Assembly (NCBI GenBank): GCA_902560025.1
Contig: CACEKL010000003.1
Coordinates: forward strand, 1-64,000
Direction of reading: 5' to 3'
DNA length: 64,000 nt
From: an uncultured Bacteroidota bacterium
GTDB taxonomy: Bacteria; Bacteroidota; Bacteroidia; Flavobacteriales; Flavobacteriaceae
The translations under genes were made by a program, and so were the position numbers. The notes below the pieces were generated by a model that worked only from the letters and a program-made list of their open reading frames with translations, ran no database searches and had not been told where the DNA came from. Numbering within the stretch: position 1 is the first letter of the stretch; each line of letters starts with the position of its first letter. This document shows, in pieces, positions 19,001 to 26,095 of the stretch.

Positions 19001-20349
19001 TTGAAAAATTAAAACCTAAGTTTATGAAAGGTGGTCAAGAGAATGGATATACAATAGAAGTATTAGAAAAAGTATGGAAAGATTGGGAAGCATTTGCCTC
19101 ATATGCATTTAATAAATCTCACTCCACATGCTACGCTTTAATTGGATATCAAACTGCATTTTTAAAAGCAAATTATCCATCCGAATATATGGCAGCAGTG
19201 TTATCTAATAACATGAATGATATAAAACAAGTAAGTTTTTTTATGGAAGAGTGTAAAAGAATGGGAATTACAGTGTTAGGTCCTGATATTAATGAATCAT
19301 ATTACAAATTTAATGTTAACGATGATAAAGCAATTAGATTTGGAATGGGTGCTGTAAAAGGTGTTGGAAAAGGTGCTGTTGAAACAATTGTAGAAAATAG
19401 AAAAGACGATAAATACGATGATATATTTGATTTTGCAAAACGAATAGATCTTAGATTAGCAAATAAAAAGACTTTTGAAAACCTTGTTTTGGCTGGGGGT
19501 CTAGATTCATTTAAACTTAATAGATCTCAATATTTTAATTTAGATAATGAAGGTTTAAGTTATATTGAAAAAGCTATAAAATTTGGATCAAAATATCAAG
19601 AGTCTATTAATTCTTCACAAATAAATCTTTTTGGAGATGATAGCGATGACATGTCAATTAATCCTATTATACCTGAATGTGATGAATGGATAAATTTAGA
19701 GAAGTTAAAAAAAGAAAGAGAAGTTGTCGGTATATATATTTCAGCTCATCCATTGGATGACTTCATTAGAGAACTAAATAACTTTACCTCTACAGGATTA
19801 ACTACCTTAAATGATCTAAATAAACTTGTAAATAAAGATTTTTATGTGGGAGGAATAATAAACGAAGTTGAACATCTTGTGTCAAAAACAGGTAATGGAT
19901 TTGCTGTTTTTTCATTTGAAGATTTTAATGATCAGTATAAATTTAGAATATTTGGTGAAGAATATCTTAAGTATAAACATTTACTTGAAGAAAATAAAAT
20001 TCTTAGATTAAGACTAACTGTTAGAGAAGGATGGGTAAATAAGGATACAGGGAGAGTTGGTGAACCAAGAATTCAATTTTTGAATGTAGAGCTAATGGAT
20101 GGCATAATAGATTCTAATTCAAAAAAAATAACACTTAGAGTTGATTCAAGTGCAATAGTCAATGATGATATTAAAAAACTAAAATCTACTCTGTCTAAAT
20201 TTAAAGGTTCTAGTCCAGTCTATTTTGATATACATGATTCTAAAAATGAATTTAAATTAAATATGATATCGGAAGACACTAAGGTTAACATATCTAAAGA
20301 ACTATTGATATCACTTGAACAAGACGAATTTTTATATAAATTAAATTAA
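16030..20349 (+). CDS. dnaE: DNA polymerase III alpha subunit with fused proofreading exonuclease
   Basis: Replicative polymerase, 1439 aa. Residues 1 to about 195 are a DnaQ-like 3'-5' exonuclease with FDTETTGLP (catalytic Asp-Glu), GHNLNFDEKI and HNASADVEAT (His and Asp). A linker follows, then a PHP domain (HLHAYTQFS near 262), the polymerase core with the catalytic aspartates in LPDIDIDFDDEGR (about 675), PGRGSAAGS, the fingers (TYGITVYQEQVM), and a C-terminal OB region. The exonuclease fusion replaces a separate DnaQ and is common in Flavobacteriia. Divergent from metG; trxA follows after 57 bases. Confidence 0.96.
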   Translation: MFLIFDTETTGLPKKWSAPLTDFDNWPRAIQVAWQVHDEKGICVSNQSYIIHPKGFTIPYDSEKIHGISTQLAKKIGVEVEFVLEKFKDDLSKSKFICGHNLNFDEKILGSEYLRIDGKNPLQDFPKIDTCTEETAQICMLKGGRGRRFKLPTLIELYSHLFNQKFESAHNASADVEATALCLFKLLKDKKIHPASLSDNEDIYMNLSDLDLEKVKAQGIDHLDLFEESKKLKSDEQLDKTDSPITNEELKEDFEFAHLHAYTQFSILQSTSRISDLLKQCIDFSHDAIAITDKSNLMGAFHFIKTLKNYNENLKEGQKYIKPIVGCELNVCENHLDKSNRDNGYQMVFLAKNKNGFRNLSKLSSIANIEGFYYVPRIDKEILKTYSEDLIVLSGGLNGEISSKILNQGEEKAEESLKWWIDNFKDDFYLEIQNHKQENEDYIIPILKDFGIKYDVKLIATNNSYYTSKSEANAHDILLCVRDGEKQSVPIGRGRGFRYGLPNEEYYYKSKDEMLKIFNGIPESIYNISEIINKVDSFDLAREVLLPDFKVPKKFMQKDDFDNQKGQNSYLRHLTNEGIKNKYGKMSKDLQERVDFELDVIAKTGYPGYFLIVQDFINAAREMNVSVGPGRGSAAGSVVAYALGITSIDPIKYNLLFERFLNPDRVSLPDIDIDFDDEGRNKVIEYVVDKYGSDQVAQIITYGRMAAKSSIRDTGRVLDLSLSEVDRISKLVPNMKLNDIFSMNESDLKSELRTDEFSRVSELKKLFKASDLSAQTLQQASLLEGSLRNTGIHACGVIITPSNISEFVPITRAKDSDFYVTQFDNSVVEDAGLLKMDFLGLKTLTIIKDTVKLIKYKYDIDLDPEKFELDDKKTYELFQRGETVGIFQYESPGMQKYLKDLKPTDFNDLIAMNALYRPGPLEYIPSYISRKNGSEPITYDIPEMEEFLQETYGITVYQEQVMSLSQKISGFSKGEADLLRKAMGKKIFSLIEKLKPKFMKGGQENGYTIEVLEKVWKDWEAFASYAFNKSHSTCYALIGYQTAFLKANYPSEYMAAVLSNNMNDIKQVSFFMEECKRMGITVLGPDINESYYKFNVNDDKAIRFGMGAVKGVGKGAVETIVENRKDDKYDDIFDFAKRIDLRLANKKTFENLVLAGGLDSFKLNRSQYFNLDNEGLSYIEKAIKFGSKYQESINSSQINLFGDDSDDMSINPIIPECDEWINLEKLKKEREVVGIYISAHPLDDFIRELNNFTSTGLTTLNDLNKLVNKDFYVGGIINEVEHLVSKTGNGFAVFSFEDFNDQYKFRIFGEEYLKYKHLLEENKILRLRLTVREGWVNKDTGRVGEPRIQFLNVELMDGIIDSNSKKITLRVDSSAIVNDDIKKLKSTLSKFKGSSPVYFDIHDSKNEFKLNMISEDTKVNISKELLISLEQDEFLYKLN

Positions 20350-20406
20350 ATCAAATTGTATTTCTTTGAATAATAAATATTAGATTTGCTGCTTAAAATA
20401 ATTATT

Positions 20407-20724
20407 ATGGCATTAGAGTTAAATGATTCAATTTTTGAAGAAAAAGTTTTAAAATCAGACAAACCGGTACTTGTTGATTTTTGGGCAGAATGGTGTGGGC
20501 CATGTAGAATGGTTGGACCTATTATTGATGAGTTAAGTAAAGAGTTTGAAGGTAAAGCTGTTGTTGGAAAAATTGATGTTGATGCAAATCAAGAATTTGC
20601 AGCTAAGTATGGAGTAAGAAATATTCCAACTGTGTTGTTATTCAAAGATGGTGAATTAATCTCAAGACAAGTAGGAGTTGCTCCAAAAAAAACATATGAA
20701 GATGCAATAAATGCAGCTTTATAA
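20407..20724 (+). CDS. trxA: Thioredoxin
   Basis: Cytosolic dithiol-disulfide oxidoreductase, 105 aa. The active site is Cys30-Gly-Pro-Cys33 in FWAEWCGPCRM, and the cis-proline loop is RNIPTVLLF. The start is the ATG of MALELNDSIFEEK, which matches thioredoxin length; an earlier in-frame start would add seven hydrophobic residues not typical of the family. The reductase that would recycle it (trxB) lies at the other end of the window, at 60.4-61.3 kb. Confidence 0.96.
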   Translation: MALELNDSIFEEKVLKSDKPVLVDFWAEWCGPCRMVGPIIDELSKEFEGKAVVGKIDVDANQEFAAKYGVRNIPTVLLFKDGELISRQVGVAPKKTYEDAINAAL

Positions 20725-20735
20725 ATCAAAATAAT

Positions 20736-20743
20736 TATATTTG
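20736..20743 (+). promoter_or_regulatory. -7 element for tRNA-Asp (TATATTTG)
   Basis: TATATTTGC lies 10 bases upstream of the mature tRNA-Asp 5' end, matching TAnnTTTG. The same TATATTTGC occurs upstream of tRNA-Phe in this window, which supports it as a stable-RNA promoter. The -33 box is not clear. Confidence 0.55.
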
Positions 20744-20753
20744 CATCCCTTTT

Positions 20754-20827
20754 GGTCTGGTAGTTCAGTTGGTTAGAATATCTGCCTGTCACGCAGGGGG
20801 TCGCGGGTTCGAGTCCCGTCCAGACCG
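20754..20827 (+). tRNA. tRNA-Asp (anticodon GTC)
   Basis: A 74-nt cloverleaf: acceptor GGTCTGG (20754-20760) pairs with CCAGACC (20820-20826), discriminator G at 20827, D arm with AGTTGGTTA, anticodon stem CTGCC/GCAGG around GTC, and T arm with GGTTCGAGTCC. GUC reads aspartate codons. CCA is not encoded. A terminator follows at once. Confidence 0.97.
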
Positions 20828-20832
20828 CTTTT

Positions 20833-20862
20833 AAAAGCTCTTTTTAAAAGAGCTTTTTTTTT
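20833..20862 (+). terminator. Rho-independent terminator of tRNA-Asp
   Basis: A hairpin AAAAGCTCTTTT with AAAAGAGCTTTT is followed by a long T run. It ends 6 bases after the tRNA and 12 bases before the dacB start, so dacB needs its own start signal or read-through. Confidence 0.85.
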
Positions 20863-20873
20863 AACTTGATATA

Positions 20874-22103
20874 ATGAAAAAGATAATTCTTTTAGTATTC
20901 TTCTCCTCAAGTTTATTCTCCCAGATATCTAGTAAAAAAATTGAAAATTGGATTTCAAAAAATAATGAATTAGACGGAAGTATTGTATCTATAGCAGTTA
21001 AGCGAATAGATAAAGACAAAAAGATTGTTGGATCAGGAATTGATATCAACATGACTCCAGCTTCAAATGTTAAAATTTTGACTGTGTTAGGTTCAATATA
21101 TTATGGAGACTCTATCCCAATCATAAATTATAAAGCATATGGCGATACTTTGAAAATTTCATCTACAGGTTATCCATTACTTTCACACCCAAAATATAGA
21201 GATAAAGATTTAGAAAAATTTTTAAAGAAATTTAAATACATAGAATATCATATCCCAAAAATTGATTTTGATAAATATGGGCCAGGGTGGGCCTGGGATG
21301 ATTATAATAATTACTACCAAGCCGAAAGATCTGAGATGCCGATTTATGGAAATGTAATTCAAGCTGTAAAAAAATCCAATGGAGATATAGAAATTACTCC
21401 AGATACATATAAAATTGTCTTTGATTTTGAACAAAAAAAACAAATATATAGATCAGAAACAGAGAATATTTTTTCTATAAATCCCTCTTTATTCAAATCT
21501 GGAGACACAATATATTCTCCATTTAAAACATCAAGAAAAAATACTATTAGCTTGCTTGAAAATGCCTTAGGAAAAAAAGTAGAATTTAAAAAAGAAGAAT
21601 TAAAAGATTACAATGTGCTAAATAGTGACCAGGTTGATTATATATACGCTGCTATCCTCAAGGATTCTGACAATTTGATTTCAGAAAGTATAGCCGCAAA
21701 TATTTCTTTTCGATTAAATGACACCATTTCAGTAGATAAAGGGGTGGAATTAATTAAAAGTTTGTCAAAACAAATTGAATTATTTGATGGATCTGGGTTG
21801 TCAAGATATAATTTGGTAACTCCTAAATCAATAATTTCTTCGTTACATGATATATATAACTTAGTAGGATTTGATAGAATAAAAAAGATTTTTCCCAAAA
21901 ACTATATAATTCAGGATAAAGAAGATTTTGTGTGGGGTAAAACAGGTACTCTTAAAAATAATCACAACTATTCTGGGTATCTAATTACTGATAAAAACAG
22001 AATATATATTTTCAGTATAATGATTAATCATTTTACCAATGACTTGAGTAAAATAAAAGGAGCAATAGTTGACTTTTTAATTTATTTAAAGTCAAATTCA
22101 TAA
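20874..22103 (+). CDS. dacB: D-alanyl-D-alanine carboxypeptidase, PBP4 family (S13)
   Basis: Periplasmic peptidoglycan carboxypeptidase/endopeptidase, 409 aa, slightly short for the family. A signal peptide (MKKIILLVFFSSSLFSQ) starts the protein. The three penicillin-binding motifs are present: SxxK as PASNVKIL (about residues 62-68), SxN as GSGLSRYN (about 310) and KTG as WGKTGTLKNN (about 360). The region between the first two motifs holds the small extra domain of PBP4 proteins. The ATG follows the tRNA terminator closely. Downstream, after 7 bases, there is a promoter-like site and a possible small RNA. Confidence 0.92.
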   Translation: MKKIILLVFFSSSLFSQISSKKIENWISKNNELDGSIVSIAVKRIDKDKKIVGSGIDINMTPASNVKILTVLGSIYYGDSIPIINYKAYGDTLKISSTGYPLLSHPKYRDKDLEKFLKKFKYIEYHIPKIDFDKYGPGWAWDDYNNYYQAERSEMPIYGNVIQAVKKSNGDIEITPDTYKIVFDFEQKKQIYRSETENIFSINPSLFKSGDTIYSPFKTSRKNTISLLENALGKKVEFKKEELKDYNVLNSDQVDYIYAAILKDSDNLISESIAANISFRLNDTISVDKGVELIKSLSKQIELFDGSGLSRYNLVTPKSIISSLHDIYNLVGFDRIKKIFPKNYIIQDKEDFVWGKTGTLKNNHNYSGYLITDKNRIYIFSIMINHFTNDLSKIKGAIVDFLIYLKSNS

Positions 22104-22110
22104 AATTGAT

Positions 22111-22118
22111 TAAATTTG
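22111..22118 (+). promoter_or_regulatory. TAAATTTGC -7 element after dacB
   Basis: TAAATTTGC matches the strong Bacteroidetes -7 form also seen before both tRNAs. It starts 8 bases after the dacB stop and faces no plus-strand gene, only a short region ending in a terminator. No convincing -33 box. Confidence 0.4.
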
Positions 22119-22123
22119 CATGT

Positions 22124-22176
22124 TGTGTGTTGCTATAGGCAACTAAATAAGCTTTCCAATTGGGGGGCTTTTTTTT
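22124..22176 (+). ncRNA. Candidate small RNA between dacB and rmuC
   Basis: If transcription starts about 6 bases after the TAAATTTGC element, the product is about 53 nt. It would hold a 5-bp hairpin GTTGC-TATAG-GCAAC (22129-22143) and then a terminator hairpin with a T run. An eight-codon frame (MLCVAIGN, 22120-22146) overlaps the region but its ATG would lie at or before the predicted start. Downstream sequence is antisense rmuC, so it is not a leader of a following gene. It could act on rmuC mRNA 3' ends, or could just be the dacB 3' end. Confidence 0.35.
22149..22176 (+). terminator. Rho-independent terminator (dacB / candidate sRNA)
   Basis: AAGCTTTCC (22149-22157) pairs with GGGGGGCTT (22162-22170), including G-T pairs, around an AATT loop, followed by eight T. 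The T run is on the plus strand only, and the end overlaps the rmuC stop codon. Confidence 0.75.
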
Positions 22177-23236
22177 ATTCTTCTACAAGTGGTTTCTCAA
22201 TGTTCTCTGTTTCAATTCCAATAGATGACCTACTAGAAGTTAATTTAGTTATATCCTTATCTATTTTTTTAAACTCCTTATTTGTAACATTATATTGATT
22301 TACAACAGTGCTAATACTATTGCCGAGCTTTTCGTGATATGTCAAGTATGCGTTTAAGTGATTGCCCAATTTTTCAATATTCATTTGAATTTCATTTATT
22401 GACTCTTCAACTTTCATATTATTCAAAGCCTTATTTGTAACCTGAAGCATCGGAAATAAACTCATTGGAGAAACAATCATCACTTTTTTTTGGTATGCAT
22501 ATGAAACTAGATCTCTTTGGTTAATTTTTAATGAACCTACTTTATTATTGAGAAGATCTTGATATAAACCGTCAGCAGGAATAAACATATAAGCGTAATC
22601 AACAGTTCCTTCATTAGGTCTTATATATTTAGCCGTTTCATCAATCCTATTCTTTATATCATTTTTGAATTTTTTTTCAAGATCATTTAGTCTATCTATC
22701 TCAGTTTCATCACTCTCTATCATCTTATTATAGTTATCAAGGGAAAATTTTGCATCTATTGGAATTATAAATTCACCAACTTTAATAACTGCATCCACTG
22801 CTTCTCCGTTATTAAAAGAATATTGCATTTGAAAGAGTTCTGGAGGAAGTACATTTGCTAATAAGTTTTCAAGTTGAATTTCTCCAAGAATCCCTCTTTG
22901 TTTTTGATTACCCAAAATTTTCTCTAGTGTTTTCATTTGATTGGCAAAAGTTAAAACTTGTTCATTGGTTCCTTTAATCTTTTCTAGTTCCTTAGTCAAC
23001 TTATTTATTGTCTCAGAGAATCTAATCTCCATATTTTTTTGATCTTGTTTAGAATCTTGAAGTTGTTTATTTAAGTTTTCAGCAGAGGTTAATTTAAATG
23101 CTTCAATAAAAGATTCAAGCTTAGATTCAATCTCTTTACTATTATCTTGAGAGTTCTTATTAATTTGTTTTTTGATCAAAAAATAAAGACCAAATAGAGA
23201 ACCAACAACAACTATTACAGTAAATAAATATTCCAT
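22175..23236 (-). CDS. rmuC: DNA recombination protein RmuC
   Basis: 353 aa. An N-terminal membrane anchor (about residues 3-22) is followed by a long coiled coil (about 30-110) and then a restriction-endonuclease-like domain. GILGEIQLENLL and DAVIKVGEFIIPIDAKFSLDNY are typical RmuC core motifs, the latter with Asp and Lys of a PD-(D/E)XK-like site. In E. coli RmuC limits DNA inversions at short inverted repeats; the precise role is unclear. Single gene, preceded by the terminator of the upstream lipoprotein gene. Confidence 0.92.
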   Translation of the reverse strand: MEYLFTVIVVVGSLFGLYFLIKKQINKNSQDNSKEIESKLESFIEAFKLTSAENLNKQLQDSKQDQKNMEIRFSETINKLTKELEKIKGTNEQVLTFANQMKTLEKILGNQKQRGILGEIQLENLLANVLPPELFQMQYSFNNGEAVDAVIKVGEFIIPIDAKFSLDNYNKMIESDETEIDRLNDLEKKFKNDIKNRIDETAKYIRPNEGTVDYAYMFIPADGLYQDLLNNKVGSLKINQRDLVSYAYQKKVMIVSPMSLFPMLQVTNKALNNMKVEESINEIQMNIEKLGNHLNAYLTYHEKLGNSISTVVNQYNVTNKEFKKIDKDITKLTSSRSSIGIETENIEKPLVEE

Positions 23237-23278
23237 TACCTAAATTTAATCAAAACACAATTATTTAAAGAGTATTTA

Positions 23279-23308
23279 AAAAAAAACCCTCATTTAAGAG
23301 GGTTTTTT
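23279..23308 (-). terminator. Terminator of the 23.3-24.0 kb lipoprotein gene
   Basis: An 11-bp perfect stem AAAAAACCCTC/GAGGGTTTTTT with an ATTTAA loop (23281-23308), reading into T residues on the minus strand. It lies between the lipoprotein stop and rmuC and separates the two transcripts. Confidence 0.85.
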
Positions 23309-23326
23309 AAAATGTAAAATATTTTA

Positions 23327-23968
23327 TTATGGTGCAGATTCTGGTTGATAATCATAGTAACCTGCCATAGGGTACATTACATGAGCATATATTGTACCGC
23401 CAAACATAACATATGGAGCACCAGATGTAAAGTCAGTGGTCATACCATCTAAAGTTGATGGATCAGCAGGCATTCTCATTAAATGAGGACCTGATTCAAT
23501 CCATTGACCTTCAGCTGATTCTTCTTTAGTCATAACACCAGCCATTGTATTATCTTCTCCCATATCTCCATGCAGCATCCATGCATATCCATCCTTATCC
23601 ATTACAGGTACTTCGCCTGCAAAATATGCACTAATCCACTTGAATACTTCTGCATCTCCACAAAGAGGCATAGCCTCGTGAGCATCAACCCATCCATTTT
23701 CAGGATCAGATTGTCCTCTAGGGTTCGCAGGTAAACAAGTCCATTCATTTGAACCTTCTCTTAGAAGATTACCTCCCATAGCAGGAGGACCGTCATAAAC
23801 TGTAGCATTAGCAGCAATATATGCTGGAGCAGCTGTAGAATACGCCCATATTTGCCATTCAGCAGATGTGTGAGCGGCATCTGGCTCACCACTTGAATCT
23901 GTAGCTTCAGCAGGCATCTCACAACTAAACATTAATGCAAGAGCTAAAATTGAGTATATATATTTCAT
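23327..23968 (-). CDS. Secreted lipoprotein of unknown function
   Basis: 213 aa. The signal peptide MKYIYSILALALMFSC ends with a lipidated cysteine at residue 16. The mature protein is unusual for this window: rich in Ala, Gly, Pro, Met and Trp, acidic, and encoded by visibly more G+C-rich DNA than its neighbours. Features are an early Trp-rich part (SAEWQIWAYSTAAPAYIAA), a central segment with WTCLPANPRG and MPLCGDAEVFKW (two cysteines that could pair), DGYAWMLHGDMGEDN, and a tail with GTIYAHVMYPMAGYYDY. No known domain is recognised. It has its own promoter inside cruF and a strong terminator, which suggests a separately and perhaps highly expressed gene. Confidence 0.8.
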   Translation of the reverse strand: MKYIYSILALALMFSCEMPAEATDSSGEPDAAHTSAEWQIWAYSTAAPAYIAANATVYDGPPAMGGNLLREGSNEWTCLPANPRGQSDPENGWVDAHEAMPLCGDAEVFKWISAYFAGEVPVMDKDGYAWMLHGDMGEDNTMAGVMTKEESAEGQWIESGPHLMRMPADPSTLDGMTTDFTSGAPYVMFGGTIYAHVMYPMAGYYDYQPESAP

Positions 23969-23983
23969 AGTATTTATTTTTAA

Positions 23984-24015
23984 TAAATCTAAAGAAAAAG
24001 GGCCAAGAGTCCAAA
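23984..24015 (-). promoter_or_regulatory. Promoter of the lipoprotein gene
   Basis: On the minus strand TTTG (24012-24015) lies 20 bases upstream of TAGATTTA (23984-23991), one mismatch from TAnnTTTG. The -7 element ends 15 bases before the ATG. The site overlaps the end of the cruF-like gene. Confidence 0.5.
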
Positions 24016-24630
24016 AAATAAGAAGTGTATTAATAGGATATTAGTAGATACTATATACTCTTTATTTTTGATTGGTTGATATATTAGGTGGAATAAAATT
24101 GAGAAAACGAACCACCAAAAATAATTTGAAAAAGGAACAGGATTTATAGTAAACTCCCAATAATCAAGTTTTGGAGCACTAATCTCAATTAGTAAATCCA
24201 ACAGAATCATCATAACTGATCCAAATACAACCTTTCTAACAATTGACCTTGGAAAGATTCTATCTGCAAAGTTTCCAGTTAAAATTATTAGTAAAACCCA
24301 GTTAAAGCCAATCACGACAGGAACATTAAATATCTTAACACCTAAATTGTCTCCATATTTATATTCACCAAAAAAAAATGAATAGTTTACGCCTATTATT
24401 TCTACACTCAATCCTAATAAAAAAATAAAAAATAATCTTGTAAGGAGCTTTTTATCAATAGAGTTGTTTACTACTAATAAAAACAAAGTCATTGTTAGAA
24501 CATATGGAGAAGATGAAAGAAAAAAATCTTTTTGATCAGATAGTATTCCAAAAAATCCACTAACATTTACTAGCCAAACAATAAAAATTGAAAAATATCT
24601 CAATTCTTTGTTATCAAGGATCTTTAGCAT
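23989..24630 (-). CDS. cruF: CruF-like carotenoid 1',2'-hydratase family membrane protein
   Basis: 213 aa with six or seven predicted membrane segments. It resembles the CruF/DUF422 family, which adds water to the terminal psi end of gamma-carotene or lycopene to give 1'-hydroxy carotenoids. Matching features are the glutamate helix LLGLSVEIIGVNYSFFFGEY, followed by KIFNVPVVIGFNWVLLI, and the acidic helix MMILLDLLIEISAPKLDYW. It starts 1 base after the CrtD-like gene, in one operon crtA-crtD-cruF. The symbol is by family resemblance; activity is not shown. Confidence 0.75.
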   Translation of the reverse strand: MLKILDNKELRYFSIFIVWLVNVSGFFGILSDQKDFFLSSSPYVLTMTLFLLVVNNSIDKKLLTRLFFIFLLGLSVEIIGVNYSFFFGEYKYGDNLGVKIFNVPVVIGFNWVLLIILTGNFADRIFPRSIVRKVVFGSVMMILLDLLIEISAPKLDYWEFTINPVPFSNYFWWFVFSILFHLIYQPIKNKEYIVSTNILLIHFLFFGLLALFL

Positions 24631-24631
24631 A

Positions 24632-26095
24632 TTAGTTTATTAAATCTGAGACAATTTTTGCTGAATTTAAGCATAGTGGTATTCCTCCACCAGGATGAAC
24701 ACTACCTCCACAAAAGTACAAGTTATTTATCTTTTTTGAAAAATTAGGATGCCTTATAAAAGCAGACTGTAATGAGTTGCTAGAACTACCATATAATGAT
24801 CCAAATTTAGAAAGTGTTTCATTCTCAATATCAACTGGTGTTAATATTTTTTCACCAATTATATTACTTTCTATATCAACGTTTAAAGTTGAATTAATTT
24901 TTTTAATTATATTATTTCTTAAGTTTTTTTTGATTGTTTTCCAATTTTGTCCACTATCAAATGGGGAATTTATAAGTATAAACCAATTCTCATAGCCAGA
25001 TGGTGCATCCTCCTTTACAATTTTTGATGTTGAACATATATAAACAGTTGGATCATAATAAATTGAATTTCTATTGAAGATATAATCAAACTCTTTCATC
25101 TGGTCTCTGCTAAATATTATATTATGTACACTAATATTTGAGAAAGATTTATTCATATTCCAATAAAAAACAACAGCTGAGCTTGAAGGTTGGTAATTTT
25201 TAATAAAAAAAGGCTTTTTATAACCCTTTAAAAGCCTATCATATGTCAAGTTTATATCCATATTTGAGACTATGATATCTGCTTTATAATTAATTTTATT
25301 TATAGATACTCCTACTGCAGATTTATGCTTAATTAAAATTTTATCAATTTCTGAATTAAAATGAAATTTTACACCAAGATCTATAGCAAGATTATATAAA
25401 GAGAGTGAAATATCAGATATACCTTTTTTTGGCATAAAGACACCAAGATCATGCTCTAAATGTTGAATAATTGACATTATTCCAGAAGTTAAATATGGAC
25501 TTGACCCATTATAAGTTGCGAATCTGTTAAATAGCTGAATTAATTTTTCATCTCTAAAATATCTTTTATTTAATGAATTCAAACTGATAAATATATTTAA
25601 CTGTAAAAAATTTAAAATTCCTTTAAGTGTATCAAATGACAGATATGTTGAAATTTTATGGAGTGACTTTTCTAAAAATATCTTTTTTACAAGATTAAAT
25701 TTTTTCTTTGAGTTAAAAATGTATTTCTCAACTTGGTTTCCCTCTCTATCAAACTTTTTATGAACTTCATCAATAAACTTTTGGCTATCTGAATATGCAT
25801 TAAATATATGACCATCATCCCAAAAATATTTGCATGCTATATCAAGTTTATCATACTTAAAATATTTTTTAATATCAACCCTCGCATCTTCAAATATATC
25901 TTCAATAAGATTTGGCATAGTAAATAATTTTGGTCCAAAATCATGCCTAAAGTTATTGAGGTAAAAATCACTTAGTTTTCCACCTACATTTTTATTCTTT
26001 TCAAATACCTCAACATCATACCCTTTAGACTTTAGTCGAACTGATAATGCAAGTCCAGCAATTCCTGAACCAATTATAATTACCTTTTTCTTCAA
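24632..26095 (-). CDS. crtD: CrtD-like hydroxycarotenoid 3,4-desaturase
   Basis: 487 aa, FAD-dependent amine oxidase/phytoene desaturase superfamily. The FAD fold is IIIGSGIAGLALSVRLKS followed by VFEKNKNVGGKLSDF, and the C-terminus LYFCGGSVHPGGGIPLCLNS is the form seen in CrtD-type enzymes. It differs clearly from the CrtI at 12.2-13.6 kb. CrtD enzymes desaturate the C-3,4 bond of 1-hydroxylated carotenoids, which fits the CruF-like hydratase beside it. The ATG overlaps the crtA-like stop by 4 bases. A crtN- or crtI-like activity cannot be excluded from sequence alone. Confidence 0.75.
   Translation of the reverse strand: MKKKVIIIGSGIAGLALSVRLKSKGYDVEVFEKNKNVGGKLSDFYLNNFRHDFGPKLFTMPNLIEDIFEDARVDIKKYFKYDKLDIACKYFWDDGHIFNAYSDSQKFIDEVHKKFDREGNQVEKYIFNSKKKFNLVKKIFLEKSLHKISTYLSFDTLKGILNFLQLNIFISLNSLNKRYFRDEKLIQLFNRFATYNGSSPYLTSGIMSIIQHLEHDLGVFMPKKGISDISLSLYNLAIDLGVKFHFNSEIDKILIKHKSAVGVSINKINYKADIIVSNMDINLTYDRLLKGYKKPFFIKNYQPSSSAVVFYWNMNKSFSNISVHNIIFSRDQMKEFDYIFNRNSIYYDPTVYICSTSKIVKEDAPSGYENWFILINSPFDSGQNWKTIKKNLRNNIIKKINSTLNVDIESNIIGEKILTPVDIENETLSKFGSLYGSSSNSLQSAFIRHPNFSKKINNLYFCGGSVHPGGGIPLCLNSAKIVSDLIN

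Noticed and set aside
22120..22146. Eight-codon leader peptide MLCVAIGN ahead of a terminator (attenuator)
   Set aside because: The terminator is followed by antisense rmuC, so there is no downstream gene to attenuate, and the ATG lies at or before the predicted transcript start.
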